Positions 16,932-25,661 are shown, counted from the first letter of the stretch. The stretch is DNA of 64,000 bases from Bog-159 sp963756605 (GCA_963756605.1 CAVWOT010000026.1:1-64000), one strand, 5' to 3'. The notes: generated by a model from the sequence alone, not told the origin. Program-made: numbers and translations.

Positions 16932-17162
16932 TTATGCGCGGGCGCCTTTCTTCAGCGTCGCTAACAAGGGAAGCGTGTCCAGGGGACTGGCGGTTGCGTT
17001 GAGATGGCGCTGAGAAAGGTGCAAGTAGATGGTAGTCTCTTCCAGATCGCGATGCCCCAACCGGATTTGCATGGTGCGCAAATCTGCCCCGGCTTCGAGC
17101 AAGTGCGTGGCGAAGCAATGCCGCAAGGTCTCCTCATACTGCTCATGATTTACACTCAGCAA
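16932..17162 (-). pseudogene. Tyrosine recombinase, C-terminal fragment
   Basis: 76 codons ending at TAA next to the transposase ATG. LRHCFATHLLEAGADLRTMQ and IRLGHRDLEETTIYLHLS supply the box II His-x-x-Arg, the second histidine and the catalytic Tyr of a XerC/D-type recombinase. The first 10-15 residues (MLSVNHEQYEE) come from the inserted cassette, not from the recombinase. The N-terminal part is about 2.5 kb away at 19705-20409. Confidence 0.75.
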
Positions 17163-17608
17163 AGATTTGCTACCGGTTCCATCCCTTCTATGGCATCGAA
17201 GTTGAAGTCATTCGTCATTTAAGGAAAAGCAAGTCTGTAATTCTGATTATTCGACTTCCCGGGGGAGCGCAGGTAGCAGTGCCCGAATGGATGCTGACCC
17301 CGCAAATCTGTGATCGATTAACTGACGCAGAGAAACCTCGAATTAGCATCGATGCTCTCATTGACTTACGCCGACTGATCGATGCGCAGGATCTCACGAA
17401 TGCTCACAAGGCTGGCAGTTGTGCAGAATCTCCATCAGGAGGTCAGGATGCACAGCAACGAAAATCCAGTCGGGTGGCAACGCCGGCTGCACTTCGAGGA
17501 CGAAGAGATTTGGGCCGAACTTCCCGAACCCGTGCGGGAACACTGCCGAACGCTGTGGCGCCAGGTGCTGGCAAGCGTTCTCAAAACCGGCGAAGGGGGG
17601 CAGAATGA
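17145..17608 (+). pseudogene. DUF5372-like small protein, first gene of the serine-recombinase cassette (frameshifted)
   Basis: From ATG 17145 the frame reads MIYTQQRF. One base is missing at the T-run 17166-17168. The next frame then gives YRFHPFYGIEVEVIRHL, RLPGGAQVAVPEWML and SIDALIDLRRLIDAQDL. The HPFYGxExE and PEWML pattern resembles the small DUF5372-type proteins found beside serine recombinases. The function of these proteins is unknown. The frame stays open to 17608 and so overlaps the following small gene; the native end may be earlier. The ATG lies at the junction with the disrupted tyrosine recombinase, so it marks the cassette's left edge. Confidence 0.5.
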
Positions 17609-17621
17609 GCGAGAAGATTAA
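17448..17621 (+). CDS. Small protein preceding the serine recombinase
   Basis: 57 residues from ATG 17448, preceded by CAGGAGGTCAGG, a strong ribosome binding site. The middle reads WAELPEPVREHCRTLWRQVL, a leucine/arginine helix of the kind (LP-x-VR-x-C-x-x-L) that I associate with short ORFs directly upstream of large recombinases. It overlaps the recombinase start by 17 bases, so translation is probably coupled. Its role, perhaps a recombination helper or directionality factor, is inference. Confidence 0.6.
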   Translation: MHSNENPVGWQRRLHFEDEEIWAELPEPVREHCRTLWRQVLASVLKTGEGGQNERED

Positions 17622-19680
17622 GGCGCATCATCTCGAGCGAGGAGCCCACGTTTACGTGCGGCAATCGACACCCTACCAGGTACGCAACAATCTGGAGAGC
17701 AAAGAGCGGCAGTATGCACTGGCGCGCCGCGCAGAACAACTCGGTTTTGCCAAGGTGGTGGTGATCGACGAAGACCTGGGTCGCTCAGGCACCGGGACCC
17801 AGGAACGCCCGGGCTTCGGCCGGTTATTGGCATCAGTCTGCCAGGGTCTGGCCGGAGCGGTGTTTGCCTTAGAAGCTTCGCGTCTGGCACGCAATAATCG
17901 CGACTGGCATCATTTGGTTGATCTTTGTGCGCTTACCGAAACGCTGCTCATCGATAGCGATGGCATCTATGATCCTCGGCAACTCAATGACCGCTTGGTC
18001 CTTGGCTTAAAAGGCACCCTGTCGGAATTTGAGCTGGGCCTGCTGCGGCAACGCGCCCGCGAAGCTTTTGCGCAGAAAGTGCGGCGCGGCTTCGCATTGT
18101 GGGAAGTGCCGGTGGGATTCATCCGCACCGAAGAAGGCCTGATTGAGAAGACGCCGGATCGTCAGGTGCAGCAGGCCATCTCCGCCGTATTCCAAAAGTT
18201 CCAGCAACTGGGAAGCGCCAGGCAGGCGACCATCTGGTTCCGGGAGGAGCGAATTCCCGTGCCGCAGGCGAAACCAGGGACGGCCGGGCAGGCGGTGATA
18301 TGGAAGCTGCCGAGCAGCGGAAGAGTTCGTCAGATGCTGAAGAATCCTTGCTACGCCGGCGCGTTCGCGTATGGCAAGACCGCGGTGCGCACCCGGATCG
18401 AAGAAGGGCGTGCCAGGCAAAGCTCGCGTTACCGGAAACCGCAGAATGAGTGGAAGGTATTGCTTATTGGTCATCATCCGGGGTACATCAGTTGGGAGGA
18501 GTATTTGGAAAACCAACAACGGCTGGAGGCCAATGTGGCAGTGTACGAGAGTGAAGGCAGCGGTGCGGCGAAGTTGGGCGCCGCCTTGTTGTCCGGCTTG
18601 CTGCGCTGCGGTCGCTGCGGCCGGAAACTGCAAGTGGTCTATAGCGGCACTAGCGGCCGCGTGCCACGATATGTCTGTCGGGGTGATCGCGGAGATCGCG
18701 AATCCAGCCGCTGCTTGACGGTGGGCAGCTTGCGGTTGGATCGGGCTGTGGTGCAGAGCGTACTGACCGCAATCCAACCCGCTGGGATTGAAGCCGCCGT
18801 CAAATTGACCGAATGCGCCCAAGTCGAAGACAACGAGAAACGAAAGGCGCTGGAGTTGGCGTTAGAACGAGCGCGCTATGAAGAGAAACGCGCCCGCCGG
18901 CAGTTTGATGCCGTAGAGCCCGAAAACCGTTTAGTGGCGAGCGAACTGGAGAGTCGCTGGAATGGAGCGCTGGCGCAGGTGGCGGAAGCGGAGGCCGGGC
19001 TGGCAGCTGCGGGCAAAGCGAGTGAGCCTCTCAGTGAACGACAATTGCAACAACTGACAGCACTGAGCGAGGATCTGGTGGCGTTGTGGAATCATCCGGA
19101 AGCACCCATACAACTGAAGAAGCGAATCCTGCGGACAGTGCTGACGGAGATCATCATCGACCATAAGGCAGATTCCACGACTCATCACTTGCGCCTGCAT
19201 TGGGCTGGTGGGGTGCACACGGAGCTGCGCGTGGAACGCAACAAAACAGGGCAGCATCGCCACAGTGCGGACCGTTCCGTAATTGACTTAGTAATTGACT
19301 TAGCAAAGATATGTCAGGACAAGACGATCGCGGCAATTCTGAATCGCCTGGGATATAAGACTGGCCAAGAGAAAACGTGGAATGCATCTCGTGTGGCTGG
19401 ACTGCGGGGGTATCACAAGATCGCTCCGTTCCAAAAGCAGGATGGCTGGGTGACGCAGGAGGAGGCCGCGCGCGAGCTGCAGGTGAGTAACACGGTAGTG
19501 AAACGGCTTATCCGAGAGCGCATTCTTCCAGCCAAACAGGTTGTCAAGTGTGCACCATGGATCATCGAGAAAAAAGACTTGTTTCTGCCGGTTGTCCAGG
19601 CACAAGTGAGAGCGGTCCGGCGCGGCGGCCATAGACTCCCGCAGATCGTGCTCGGCCAAGCACAATTGTCTTTAGAATGA
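17605..19680 (+). CDS. Large serine recombinase (resolvase/invertase family)
   Basis: 691 residues from ATG 17605, with GGGGGG just upstream. Domains in order are: resolvase catalytic domain (about 10-150) with nucleophile Ser21 in VYVRQST and the ALEASRLARNN arginine motif; recombinase domain (about 170-300); zinc ribbon CGRCGRKL with a later cysteine pair near 350; a long coiled coil (about 410-490); and a C-terminal HTH, TQEEAARELQVSNTVVKRL (about 615-640). The enzyme type joins att sites through a serine-linked intermediate. It appears intact. It is inserted in opposite orientation within a tyrosine recombinase gene and is the likely agent of that insertion. Confidence 0.88.
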   Translation: MSEKIKAHHLERGAHVYVRQSTPYQVRNNLESKERQYALARRAEQLGFAKVVVIDEDLGRSGTGTQERPGFGRLLASVCQGLAGAVFALEASRLARNNRDWHHLVDLCALTETLLIDSDGIYDPRQLNDRLVLGLKGTLSEFELGLLRQRAREAFAQKVRRGFALWEVPVGFIRTEEGLIEKTPDRQVQQAISAVFQKFQQLGSARQATIWFREERIPVPQAKPGTAGQAVIWKLPSSGRVRQMLKNPCYAGAFAYGKTAVRTRIEEGRARQSSRYRKPQNEWKVLLIGHHPGYISWEEYLENQQRLEANVAVYESEGSGAAKLGAALLSGLLRCGRCGRKLQVVYSGTSGRVPRYVCRGDRGDRESSRCLTVGSLRLDRAVVQSVLTAIQPAGIEAAVKLTECAQVEDNEKRKALELALERARYEEKRARRQFDAVEPENRLVASELESRWNGALAQVAEAEAGLAAAGKASEPLSERQLQQLTALSEDLVALWNHPEAPIQLKKRILRTVLTEIIIDHKADSTTHHLRLHWAGGVHTELRVERNKTGQHRHSADRSVIDLVIDLAKICQDKTIAAILNRLGYKTGQEKTWNASRVAGLRGYHKIAPFQKQDGWVTQEEAARELQVSNTVVKRLIRERILPAKQVVKCAPWIIEKKDLFLPVVQAQVRAVRRGGHRLPQIVLGQAQLSLE

Positions 19681-19689
19681 ACGGACTCT

Positions 19690-20409
19690 GAAAGGTGGTG
19701 TAGTATGCCGATGCGTGGCGTAAAGTGTGCGGGTGAATTTCCTTTTGGATACCGGCCCGCTGGGCAGCGGCCTGGCCCGCTTGCCACGCCACCTGGGTGT
19801 CGATCGGATGACTAGCCGTATGCCAGCGATTGCCGGGAAATAGCCATTCGGCGGGCTGGCGCCTGAGGCCACGCCCGTGCTCCCGCAAGGCCTCCCGTAG
19901 TTTGGGGCTGAGCCTGACCTCTCTATCTTTGCGGCCCTTGCCGCCTTGGACATGGATCACCCTGCGCTGGCTATCCATGTCGCTGACCTGCAGGTGTGCC
20001 CACGCCGCCCGGCGGACGCCGGTGGCGTAGAGCGTCATGCGCACAATACGGTGGAAAGGGGTGTGCGCCGCGTCGATGAGTCTAGCGACTTCCGCTTGAC
20101 TCAAGATAGCCGGGAGACCAAGCACCTTCTTTGGATACGGAGTTTCGTCCGCACTCCACGGCTTATGCAGGGTTTTCACAAAGAAGAAGCGCAAGGCCGC
20201 CAACCGTTGCGTCACCGTGTTGGGGCCAGTTTTCGTTTGCTGAAGAGCTGTGCCTGATACTCGCGGATGTGCTCCGGGCCCAGCTCGTCCGGCCGACGCT
20301 TGAAGTACCGTGCGAAACCCTCGACGGTGCGGATGTAGGAGGTTGTTGTACTCTGAGAGTAATTGCGACGCTGGAGTTCCTCCAGCATCATTTTTCGTAA
20401 ACGGGTCAT
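19690..20409 (-). pseudogene. Tyrosine recombinase, N-terminal fragment (frameshifted)
   Basis: Start ATG 20409 with AGGAGGT upstream. The SAM-like N-terminal domain (MLEELQRRNYSQSTTTSYIR) runs to SKRKLAP, where one base is missing in the run 20222-20225. The next frame continues NTVTQRLAALRFFFVKT, GLPAILSQAEVARLIDA, the box I region TGVRRAAWAHLQVSD, and ends at HPHTLRH. The sequence then turns into the serine-recombinase cassette. The fragment lacks box II and the catalytic Tyr, which are preserved at 16932-17140. Note box I has RRAAW in place of the usual RxGEL. Confidence 0.7.
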
Positions 20410-20427
20410 AGGGACCTCCTATGACCC
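20403..20427. promoter_or_regulatory. Perfect 10-bp inverted repeat across the recombinase start
   Basis: GGGTCATAGG (20403-20412) and CCTATGACCC (20418-20427) are exact inverted copies with a 5-base loop. On the minus strand the structure contains the ribosome binding site and the start codon of the tyrosine recombinase. It could be a translational hairpin, an autoregulatory operator or recombination core, or part of the element's end, because host-like hydrolase sequence starts immediately outside. Confidence 0.55.
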
Positions 20428-21005
20428 GACAATACCCTGTCCAACCCGCCCGTTGGAACGTGAGCACGCGTAGCGTCCGCCTCGCGGGCGGCTTCGTTCA
20501 AGTCGCGTTTATGGACCTCTGCGGCGACGGTCTCGCAGGGATCGATTTGCTGGAGAAACGCGCGAACATCCAATCGAACCAGATCGGAGTGTGGGGCCTG
20601 AGCCAAGGCGGATGGCTCGGCCCGCTGGCTGCCTCGCGATTGAAGCAGGTATCCTTCGTCATCGCCGTATCGGGACGTGGTGTCACGCCGGGTGAACAGA
20701 TGATTTTCCAATATGGCCGTCAATTGCAGGCCAACGGGCTTACCGGTGCCCAGGTGGAGGGAAGCCAGCGCCCTTCGCAGGCGGATCTGGAATTCCCTCG
20801 CTACGGGGGAAGGGTACCAGGCCGCCAAAGCCGCGCTCGATTCCGCCCGATCCAAGCCGTGGTACGCGTCTCTCGCGGAGCAGGACGATGGACTGTTTGC
20901 CTTGCCGGCTTCCAAGATACTTCAGTATCCGCCACAACGCTCGCGGCTGTGGTTCAAAGCCGAGATGAATTACGATCCCAGGCTTGCATTGCGAAGGCTC
21001 ACGGT
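20428..21005 (+). pseudogene. Alpha/beta hydrolase, truncated at both ends
   Basis: The first usable part, CGDGLAGIDLLEKR then QIGVWGLSQGGWLGP, is the nucleophile elbow (GLSQGG) of a dienelactone-hydrolase or S9-peptidase-like alpha/beta hydrolase. A frameshift near 20755 moves reading to REASALRRRIWNSLATGEG and WYASLAEQDDGLF, and the sequence stops matching at NYDPRLALRRLT. The IS91-like element borders the 5' side and an IS630 relic the 3' side, so the N-terminal strands and the acid/histidine region have been lost. It cannot be functional. Confidence 0.65.
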
Positions 21006-21511
21006 CCGGGATTCAAATATAAGCCGGTAATGTCCCGCACTTTCTCTACCAAGAAGGGATCTGTGGACAACTTGAACGTCTCGCTCCCGTGTGGTTGCAA
21101 ACCGAAGGCATGCCAAATCCGCACCACCGCGCTCTGGCTCAGTCCCACCTGCAGGGCCAAGGAGCGGGTGCTCCAGTGAGTCGCCGCCGCCGGTACACTC
21201 TCCAGGGTTCGAGTGACCGCCTCCTCGACTTGCGCATCGCTGATTTTGCGGGGCGTCCCTGGTCGAGGTTCGTCCGACAACCCCTCCATCCCTTGTAAAC
21301 GGAACCGCTCCCTCCATCTGCCCACCGTAGCGCCGGTGATGCCCAGTCCCCGCGCGATCTCCCGATTGGAGCGACCCTCGGCCGCGCGGAGGACAATCTT
21401 AGAACGCAGGGCCACCCGCTGGGCAGTCTTGGGACGGCGAGACAACCCGGTCAGCTTTTCTTTGTCCTCAGGGGCTAAGTGGAGCGGTTGCTTGGGACGT
21501 CCAGTTCGCAT
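20999..21511 (-). pseudogene. IS630-family transposase, N-terminal half only
   Basis: From ATG 21511 (MRTGRPKQPLHLAPEDKEKL) the frame gives the HTH of IS630 transposases (NREIARGLGITGATVGRWRE, then RIWHAFGLQPHGSETFKLST). It ends at VEKVRDITGLYLNPG, the point where the DDE catalytic domain would begin. About half the protein, including all catalytic acids, is missing. The break point coincides with the end of the hydrolase fragment at about 21005. Confidence 0.8.
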
Positions 21512-21589
21512 GCTGCTCTCCCACAAAAGGCGATAACACCAGTATGAGGCGGATCTCCTAATTATTCAATGAATTTCTAACTCATGACC

Positions 21590-22054
21590 CTAGCGCTTCA
21601 CAGCAATGGCTGAGATTTCAATTTTCGCTCCACCGATCAAGCCCGCAACCTGCACGGTGGCGCGCGCGGGTTTCGGGTCTGGCATGAGCCTCTTATAGAC
21701 ATCGTTCATTTTGGGAACATCGTTCAAGTCTGTGAGGTAAACAGTCACGGATGTTATGTCCGTCATCTGAAATCCCGCTTTGCGCACTACTTTTTCGATT
21801 GCGGCAATTGCATTCGTGGTCTGCAGAGTGATATCGGTTCCTGTCACCTTGCCTTGCGAGTCGGGCCCCTGCTGACCTGCCACGTAGAGCGTGTTGCCCG
21901 CGATATAGCCTTCGCTAAACGGCATGCCCTGCTTGAAGTCGATGGCTTTGTTCTGGGCACAAACGCTGCCTAAAGTACAAAGAGCCAGCAGAACGACCGG
22001 CCAAAGACTCAGCCGGATCGTCTGTGCATATCTCGTTCTCAAATCTGATCTCAT
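21590..22054 (-). CDS. Secreted RidA/YjgF-family protein
   Basis: 154 residues from ATG 22054, with GGAG 10 bases upstream; an open frame continues to 22192 but is not needed. A signal peptide (LWPVVLLALCTLGSVCA) precedes the RidA domain. The domain shows YVAGQQGPDSQGKV, the mid-protein AIAAIEKVVRKAG helix and the PARATVQVAGL arginine, which in RidA proteins binds the enamine/imine substrate. RidA normally hydrolyses reactive 2-aminoacrylate in the cytosol. An exported version is less common and its substrate is unknown. It is intact although surrounded by element debris. Confidence 0.85.
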   Translation of the reverse strand: MRSDLRTRYAQTIRLSLWPVVLLALCTLGSVCAQNKAIDFKQGMPFSEGYIAGNTLYVAGQQGPDSQGKVTGTDITLQTTNAIAAIEKVVRKAGFQMTDITSVTVYLTDLNDVPKMNDVYKRLMPDPKPARATVQVAGLIGGAKIEISAIAVKR

Positions 22055-22398
22055 GTATCTGATTCTCCAATTCAACGATTGGATCACATTTGCGGGCGAG
22101 TCGGGGGTCCGCTGGTATTCTGGAATATCCGGAGGAGGAAGGATACGTGCCTCGCGTAGAATTGTCCTTGTTCTCAAAGGGCAGACAAACACACAGTAGC
22201 AGCCTTAGGAAGGACTGGTCCTTAGAACATCTGCCGTCGACCGCCTCGATGCGCTCACCCTGAGCTATGGAGCGCTCGCAAGCAGTTGCGTGAGGACGAT
22301 TATGGCAAACAACGTTCTCCAATGCCGGTCGACCGCCGCTGACTCGGCAGCCCGTGGAAGCAAGACAACCACCAGGCACGGCGAGGCTTATGCTCGCC
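22055..22398. other. Stretch without a convincing gene
   Basis: Upstream region of the RidA-like gene and downstream of the DUF1906 gene. It should include the RidA promoter; no clear -35/-10 pair was identified. Confidence 0.4.
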
Positions 22399-23061
22399 TC
22401 AGGCTCCCCCCCCAATGCGAAGCCACTGCGCTTGTCCGCCTTGATTGTCGGTCTGCGCAATGTCTACGTCGATCCCGATTCCGTTGGCGGTGATCGCTGG
22501 AAAAAGCTGCAAAAGCTGGTAGCCTCGCACCGGTACGTCCGGCACATTGCTTTGCGATCTCCAATAATGCTGAAAAGTGAGACTGTACAACTGCTGAGCG
22601 TTAAGGATTGCGTCGGCCCCGACATATAGGCCAGGGATGTATCCCGCGGCATTGACCGCGGCGAACCACGCGTTGCAGTGTTCCATCACATCCTGCGCGG
22701 CAGCGCCGTTGATCACTCCTTCCAGATCGCACCAGATATTGACGTCGGGCGGGAAGCCGAGCAGTTGGGCGTTGGCGACAGCCTGCGCGCCGGCTTGTTG
22801 GCCGAGCGTCTGGCTTGGGGACCAACCAGGTTTGCGCACGTGTTGGACTGCCATTAGCGCCAAACCCGAGTTGAGAATATCGGTCGCCTCCTGGCTGCTG
22901 AGATCCCCCGGCGACTGCTGACCCAGCAGCGTAAGATATCTGACGCAGAATTTGTATCCCTGGCCGAAAAACTGTTGCGCCACGGCCGCGGTGACGACCG
23001 TATCGGAATCGAATCCCGGAGCAAATGAGAGCGCGCCTTCTATCTGACCTGGCAATGCCAC
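22399..23061 (-). CDS. DUF1906 glycoside-hydrolase-like protein (Rv2525c-like)
   Basis: 220 residues from GTG 23061, with GGAGGGAG about 8 bases upstream. The translation shows the TIM-barrel pattern of DUF1906: SFAPGFDSDTVV at the start, FCVRYLTLLGQQSPG, a VNIWCDLEG strand with the conserved acidic residues, GYIPGLYVGA, and the C-terminal GIGIDVDIAQTD. The family resembles GH25 lysozyme-type enzymes and may act on cell-wall glycans. No signal peptide is visible. It sits between element fragments and is intact. Confidence 0.8.
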   Translation of the reverse strand: MALPGQIEGALSFAPGFDSDTVVTAAVAQQFFGQGYKFCVRYLTLLGQQSPGDLSSQEATDILNSGLALMAVQHVRKPGWSPSQTLGQQAGAQAVANAQLLGFPPDVNIWCDLEGVINGAAAQDVMEHCNAWFAAVNAAGYIPGLYVGADAILNAQQLYSLTFQHYWRSQSNVPDVPVRGYQLLQLFPAITANGIGIDVDIAQTDNQGGQAQWLRIGGGA

Positions 23062-23199
23062 AATCTATCTCCCTCCCCATGGAGTGTACAAGACATTTAC
23101 GGCGCGTACAAAGTCCAGATCCTGCGGAGTGCCGGCGGCTTGGGACAGCGTCAGCGCGCGTGGGCCGACGGCTTCCATGCTGTCCGGTTCCGGCTCCTC

Positions 23200-23305
23200 G
23201 TATTCGAAACGTGCGGAGGAAACGATCTAGGCCCGGTGCGAGATTGCTGAACCGATACTGTCCGCGCAGGTTGGTGCGGGTAGCGCGGCGTTCCCCCAGC
23301 CGCAC
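23200..23305 (-). pseudogene. Possible carboxypeptidase-regulatory-like domain remnant
   Basis: A short minus-strand stretch reads TRTNLRGQYRFSNLAPG, the end of the beta-sandwich repeat (TN-x-G-x-Y-x-F-x-x-L-x-PG) that starts many acidobacterial TonB-linked outer-membrane proteins. Nothing of the protein continues on either side, so if real it is a fragment. Confidence 0.3.
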
Positions 23306-23539
23306 GGTGGAGGCCGCGTGCTGGAAGTTTCGGTTTCAGCCGGACGCGCGAGCGCCGGCCGGGCTGGGCGGCTATCCGCAGTGGAGTTCCCTTTTAACCA
23401 TCTCGCCCAAAACGGGCGCGGCCCGCGTCCCCTCGCGTTTGGCAGGGAGGCCAGACCATCTAGCACAAGTCGGGGCTGGAGGGTCGCATGCCTCAAGCCC
23501 GGGTCCCATGGCTTCTCGCCGGTAATCTCCACGACGGGG

Positions 23540-23664
23540 TGGAGCGGCGACCGCAGCGCTAGGTCGCGCGAGATGGCGCGGCGCTCGGTGAGCGGCAACA
23601 GCATCAGGTCGCGTCCATTCAACCAAAAGGATGTCGGGCTCTCCGCAGGAATTCGTAAAAACAT
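23540..23664 (-). pseudogene. Possible ATP-dependent DNA ligase fragment
   Basis: Minus-strand reading WLNGRDLMLLPLTERRA resembles the conserved LNGRDL-x-x-x-PL-x-ERR segment of ATP-dependent DNA ligases. It is cut at its upstream side by the ISL3 relic and loses ligase character downstream. The evidence is this one motif. Confidence 0.35.
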
Positions 23665-23687
23665 TCAAATATCGGTGATTCAGTGAG

Positions 23688-24515
23688 ATGGCGTTTTTGG
23701 GTACTCGGCAGTTGACGCACAAGGAATGGACGGCGATTCTGGCGTGGCCGGGGTACCGGGTGTATCGGCACGAATTGGACGAAGAGGCGAAGACACTTGA
23801 ACTGTGGGTGCGGCGCAAGGCTGTTCACCGGAGGTTTGAGTGCAGCGGATGGGGTCGTCGCCTGCACCAGGTGCACGATTTGCGGGCGCGGGAGATCCGG
23901 GACCTGCCTGGGAGTGTATATCGTTCGACCGTGGTGGTGGAGGTGCATCGCTTGCGATGCCCCGCATGCGGGTCCGGGTGGACAGGATCGAGCCATTGCC
24001 CTGCAAGGCGCCGTTCCGCAAGCGATTCGAAGCGATCGTGCGCGAAGCCTGCGAGAGTGCGGCGGCCAGTCAGGTGGCGCGGCGTTGCCACTTGCCGGAG
24101 ACCAAGGTGCGCGCCATGGACCTGTGTTATTTGGAACGGTGGGACCAGCGGCGTCGCCAGCCGGCGCTGAGACAGATGGGGGTGGATGAGATATACCGGG
24201 GGAAAAACGACAAGTTTCTAACGGTGGCGAGTAACCTGGAAACTGGCGAGCCGCAATGGTTTGGGAAGGAGCGGAAGCAGGAGACCCTGGAGGAGTACTG
24301 CAGGACGCAACTCAGAAGCGGGCAGCGCCAAGGCATCGAGGCCGCCTGTGTGGACATGTGGGAGCCGTTCCGGCTCAGTATGGAGGAGTGGCGCCGGCGT
24401 GTCGCATCGCATACGACAAGTTCCACATCATCCAGCACGCCAACGACGCGGTAGGGGGTGCGGCGGGCAGAGTTCTTCCGCAAAGCGAAAGATGCGCGAT
24501 GTCATCAAAAGAAAG
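23688..24515 (+). pseudogene. ISL3-family transposase, decayed
   Basis: The first frame gives the N-terminal zinc-finger region (RRFECSGWG, later HRLRCPACGSG). Near 23970 it shifts, and VDRIEPLPCKAPFRKRFEAI through MGVDEIYRGKNDKFLTVASN supplies the DDE core start. Near 24390 it shifts again to APACRIAYDKFHIIQHANDAV, then near 24440 to RRAEFFRKAK. These are the ordered ISL3 transposase blocks, but with at least three frame changes and an absent C-terminal third. Inactive. Its end abuts a MocR-type gene fragment. Confidence 0.8.
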
Positions 24516-24529
24516 AAGTGGCTGTGTGG

Positions 24530-24754
24530 AGGTATCCGGGGGCGGCGCTGGCGATCACGTTGTCTTTATGGCCCAAGCGCCGGGTTTCCGATGAGGCCCT
24601 GATCGCCAGCGCAGCCTCGCGGGCGGTCGGCATTTACGGGATATCTCCGTACTTCCTGAGCTCGCCGAGGCGAACCGGAATCATGCTGGGCTATTCCCGT
24701 ATGAGTGAGGCAGAGATTCGCGAAGGCATCCTCCGCCTGGCCAAGGTATTTTGA
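24530..24754 (+). pseudogene. C-terminal fragment of a MocR-type PLP-dependent regulator
   Basis: The last 75 codons of the frame ending TGA at 24752-24754 read ALAITLSLWPKRRVSDEAL, GIYGISPYFLSSPRRTGIML and GYSRMSEAEIREGILRLAKV. This is the usual end of GntR/MocR regulators, whose effector domain is an aminotransferase fold. The DNA-binding and PLP-lysine parts are missing, replaced by the ISL3 relic. Confidence 0.6.
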
Positions 24755-25034
24755 AGACATGATGCTCGTTCAAGGCGCAGACGGCACCTGATTCCCGCCA
24801 GTCAGCGATGAGCGCGCCAGAACCGGCACCGACCCTCGATCCGCCGCAGATGCGGCGTTCAAGCAATGCTTCCTTGAAAACCGATTCCACTATGGCGCGC
24901 TAGCGAACGAGTGGCCGCGCGGTGCTACGGCTAATCCGCCGGCGTGGTTTCGCCCTGGTGCACGCGCACAGCTATCGGAGAGAGCGCGGGAGGCTCATTT
25001 CAGAGATCAGGCCAGCGTTGTCGATCTCATTAGG
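24755..25034. other. Intergenic stretch, nothing recognised
   Basis: About 280 bases between the MocR stub and the LysE gene end. No protein, RNA gene or clear hairpin seen. Confidence 0.4.
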
Positions 25035-25661
25035 CTAGGGCCGGTGGCCGCGGCTGAGCAGCAAATTGACCAAACCGAAACACGCTATGGCGATTCCTCC
25101 GGCGCGATTCATCCAACGCAGCGCACGATCGGTGAACTTGCGCCGCAACAGGTTCACTGAAGCGGCCAGGATGACCCACCAAGTCATCGACCCGGCAAAG
25201 ATACCGGCCACCAGCAGCGAGGTTTGCCACAGGGGACGGCCCCTGCTGAGTCCTAGCGTCGCCAGCACCGCGAGAAAGGAGAGCACGGTGGTGGGGTTCG
25301 TCAGGGTCAACAACAGAGTGGATATGAGCTCGGAATGCGCCGATTCCTCTCCATCTTCCTCGAGAGATCCCGGCGTGTGGAAGTAATAGATGGCTCCAAT
25401 GCCAATGAGTACGATCCCGCCAACGAACCGGATCCAGAATTCTTCGCGGACCAAGAACTGAATGACCAGGGTAATGCTGAAGCCCGCGACGGCTCCGTAG
25501 AGGGTATCGGCCAGTGCTGCGCCGAAACCGGAGACGACGCCGGATTTCCAGCCCTTGGCGATGGTCCGCCGGATGCAGAGCACATTGACGGGGCCAACAG
25601 GCGCGGCGATGATGAAGCCCGCCGCCAATCCCCGTATTGGCAAATACAAATCCAACGCCAC
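25035..25661 (-). CDS. LysE family amino-acid exporter
   Basis: About 208 residues with six hydrophobic helices. The family signature APVGPVNVLCIRRTIAKGW near the N-terminus and GFGAALADTLYGAVAGF are clear. A hydrophilic loop (EEDGEESAHSEL) separates the halves, then LTNPTTVLSFLAVLA opens the second half. LysE proteins export amino acids or related small molecules by proton exchange. I start at GTG 25661 because the family begins at LYLPIRGLAAGF; an ATG at 25748 in the same frame would add 29 residues. Neither has a good ribosome binding site. Confidence 0.82.
   Translation of the reverse strand: MALDLYLPIRGLAAGFIIAAPVGPVNVLCIRRTIAKGWKSGVVSGFGAALADTLYGAVAGFSITLVIQFLVREEFWIRFVGGIVLIGIGAIYYFHTPGSLEEDGEESAHSELISTLLLTLTNPTTVLSFLAVLATLGLSRGRPLWQTSLLVAGIFAGSMTWWVILAASVNLLRRKFTDRALRWMNRAGGIAIACFGLVNLLLSRGHRP

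Larger units (their letters stand above)
15784..20427. mobile_element. IS91-like element carrying a nested serine-recombinase cassette
   Basis: On the minus strand the element reads tyrosine recombinase then transposase, an order known for some IS91-family elements that carry an accessory integrase. The recombinase gene is split: its N-terminal 230 residues lie at about 19705-20409, its C-terminal 69 at 16932-17140. Between them sits a plus-strand cassette of three genes ending in a large serine recombinase. The left boundary (about 15783) is inferred from the switch to MFS-like sequence. The right boundary is near the inverted repeat at 20403-20427, beyond which a hydrolase fragment begins. 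Boundaries are approximate, because no terminal repeats could be verified. Confidence 0.6.

Noticed and set aside
20999..21511. Intact IS630 transposase
   Set aside because: The frame stops before the DDE domain, so it is annotated as a truncated copy.
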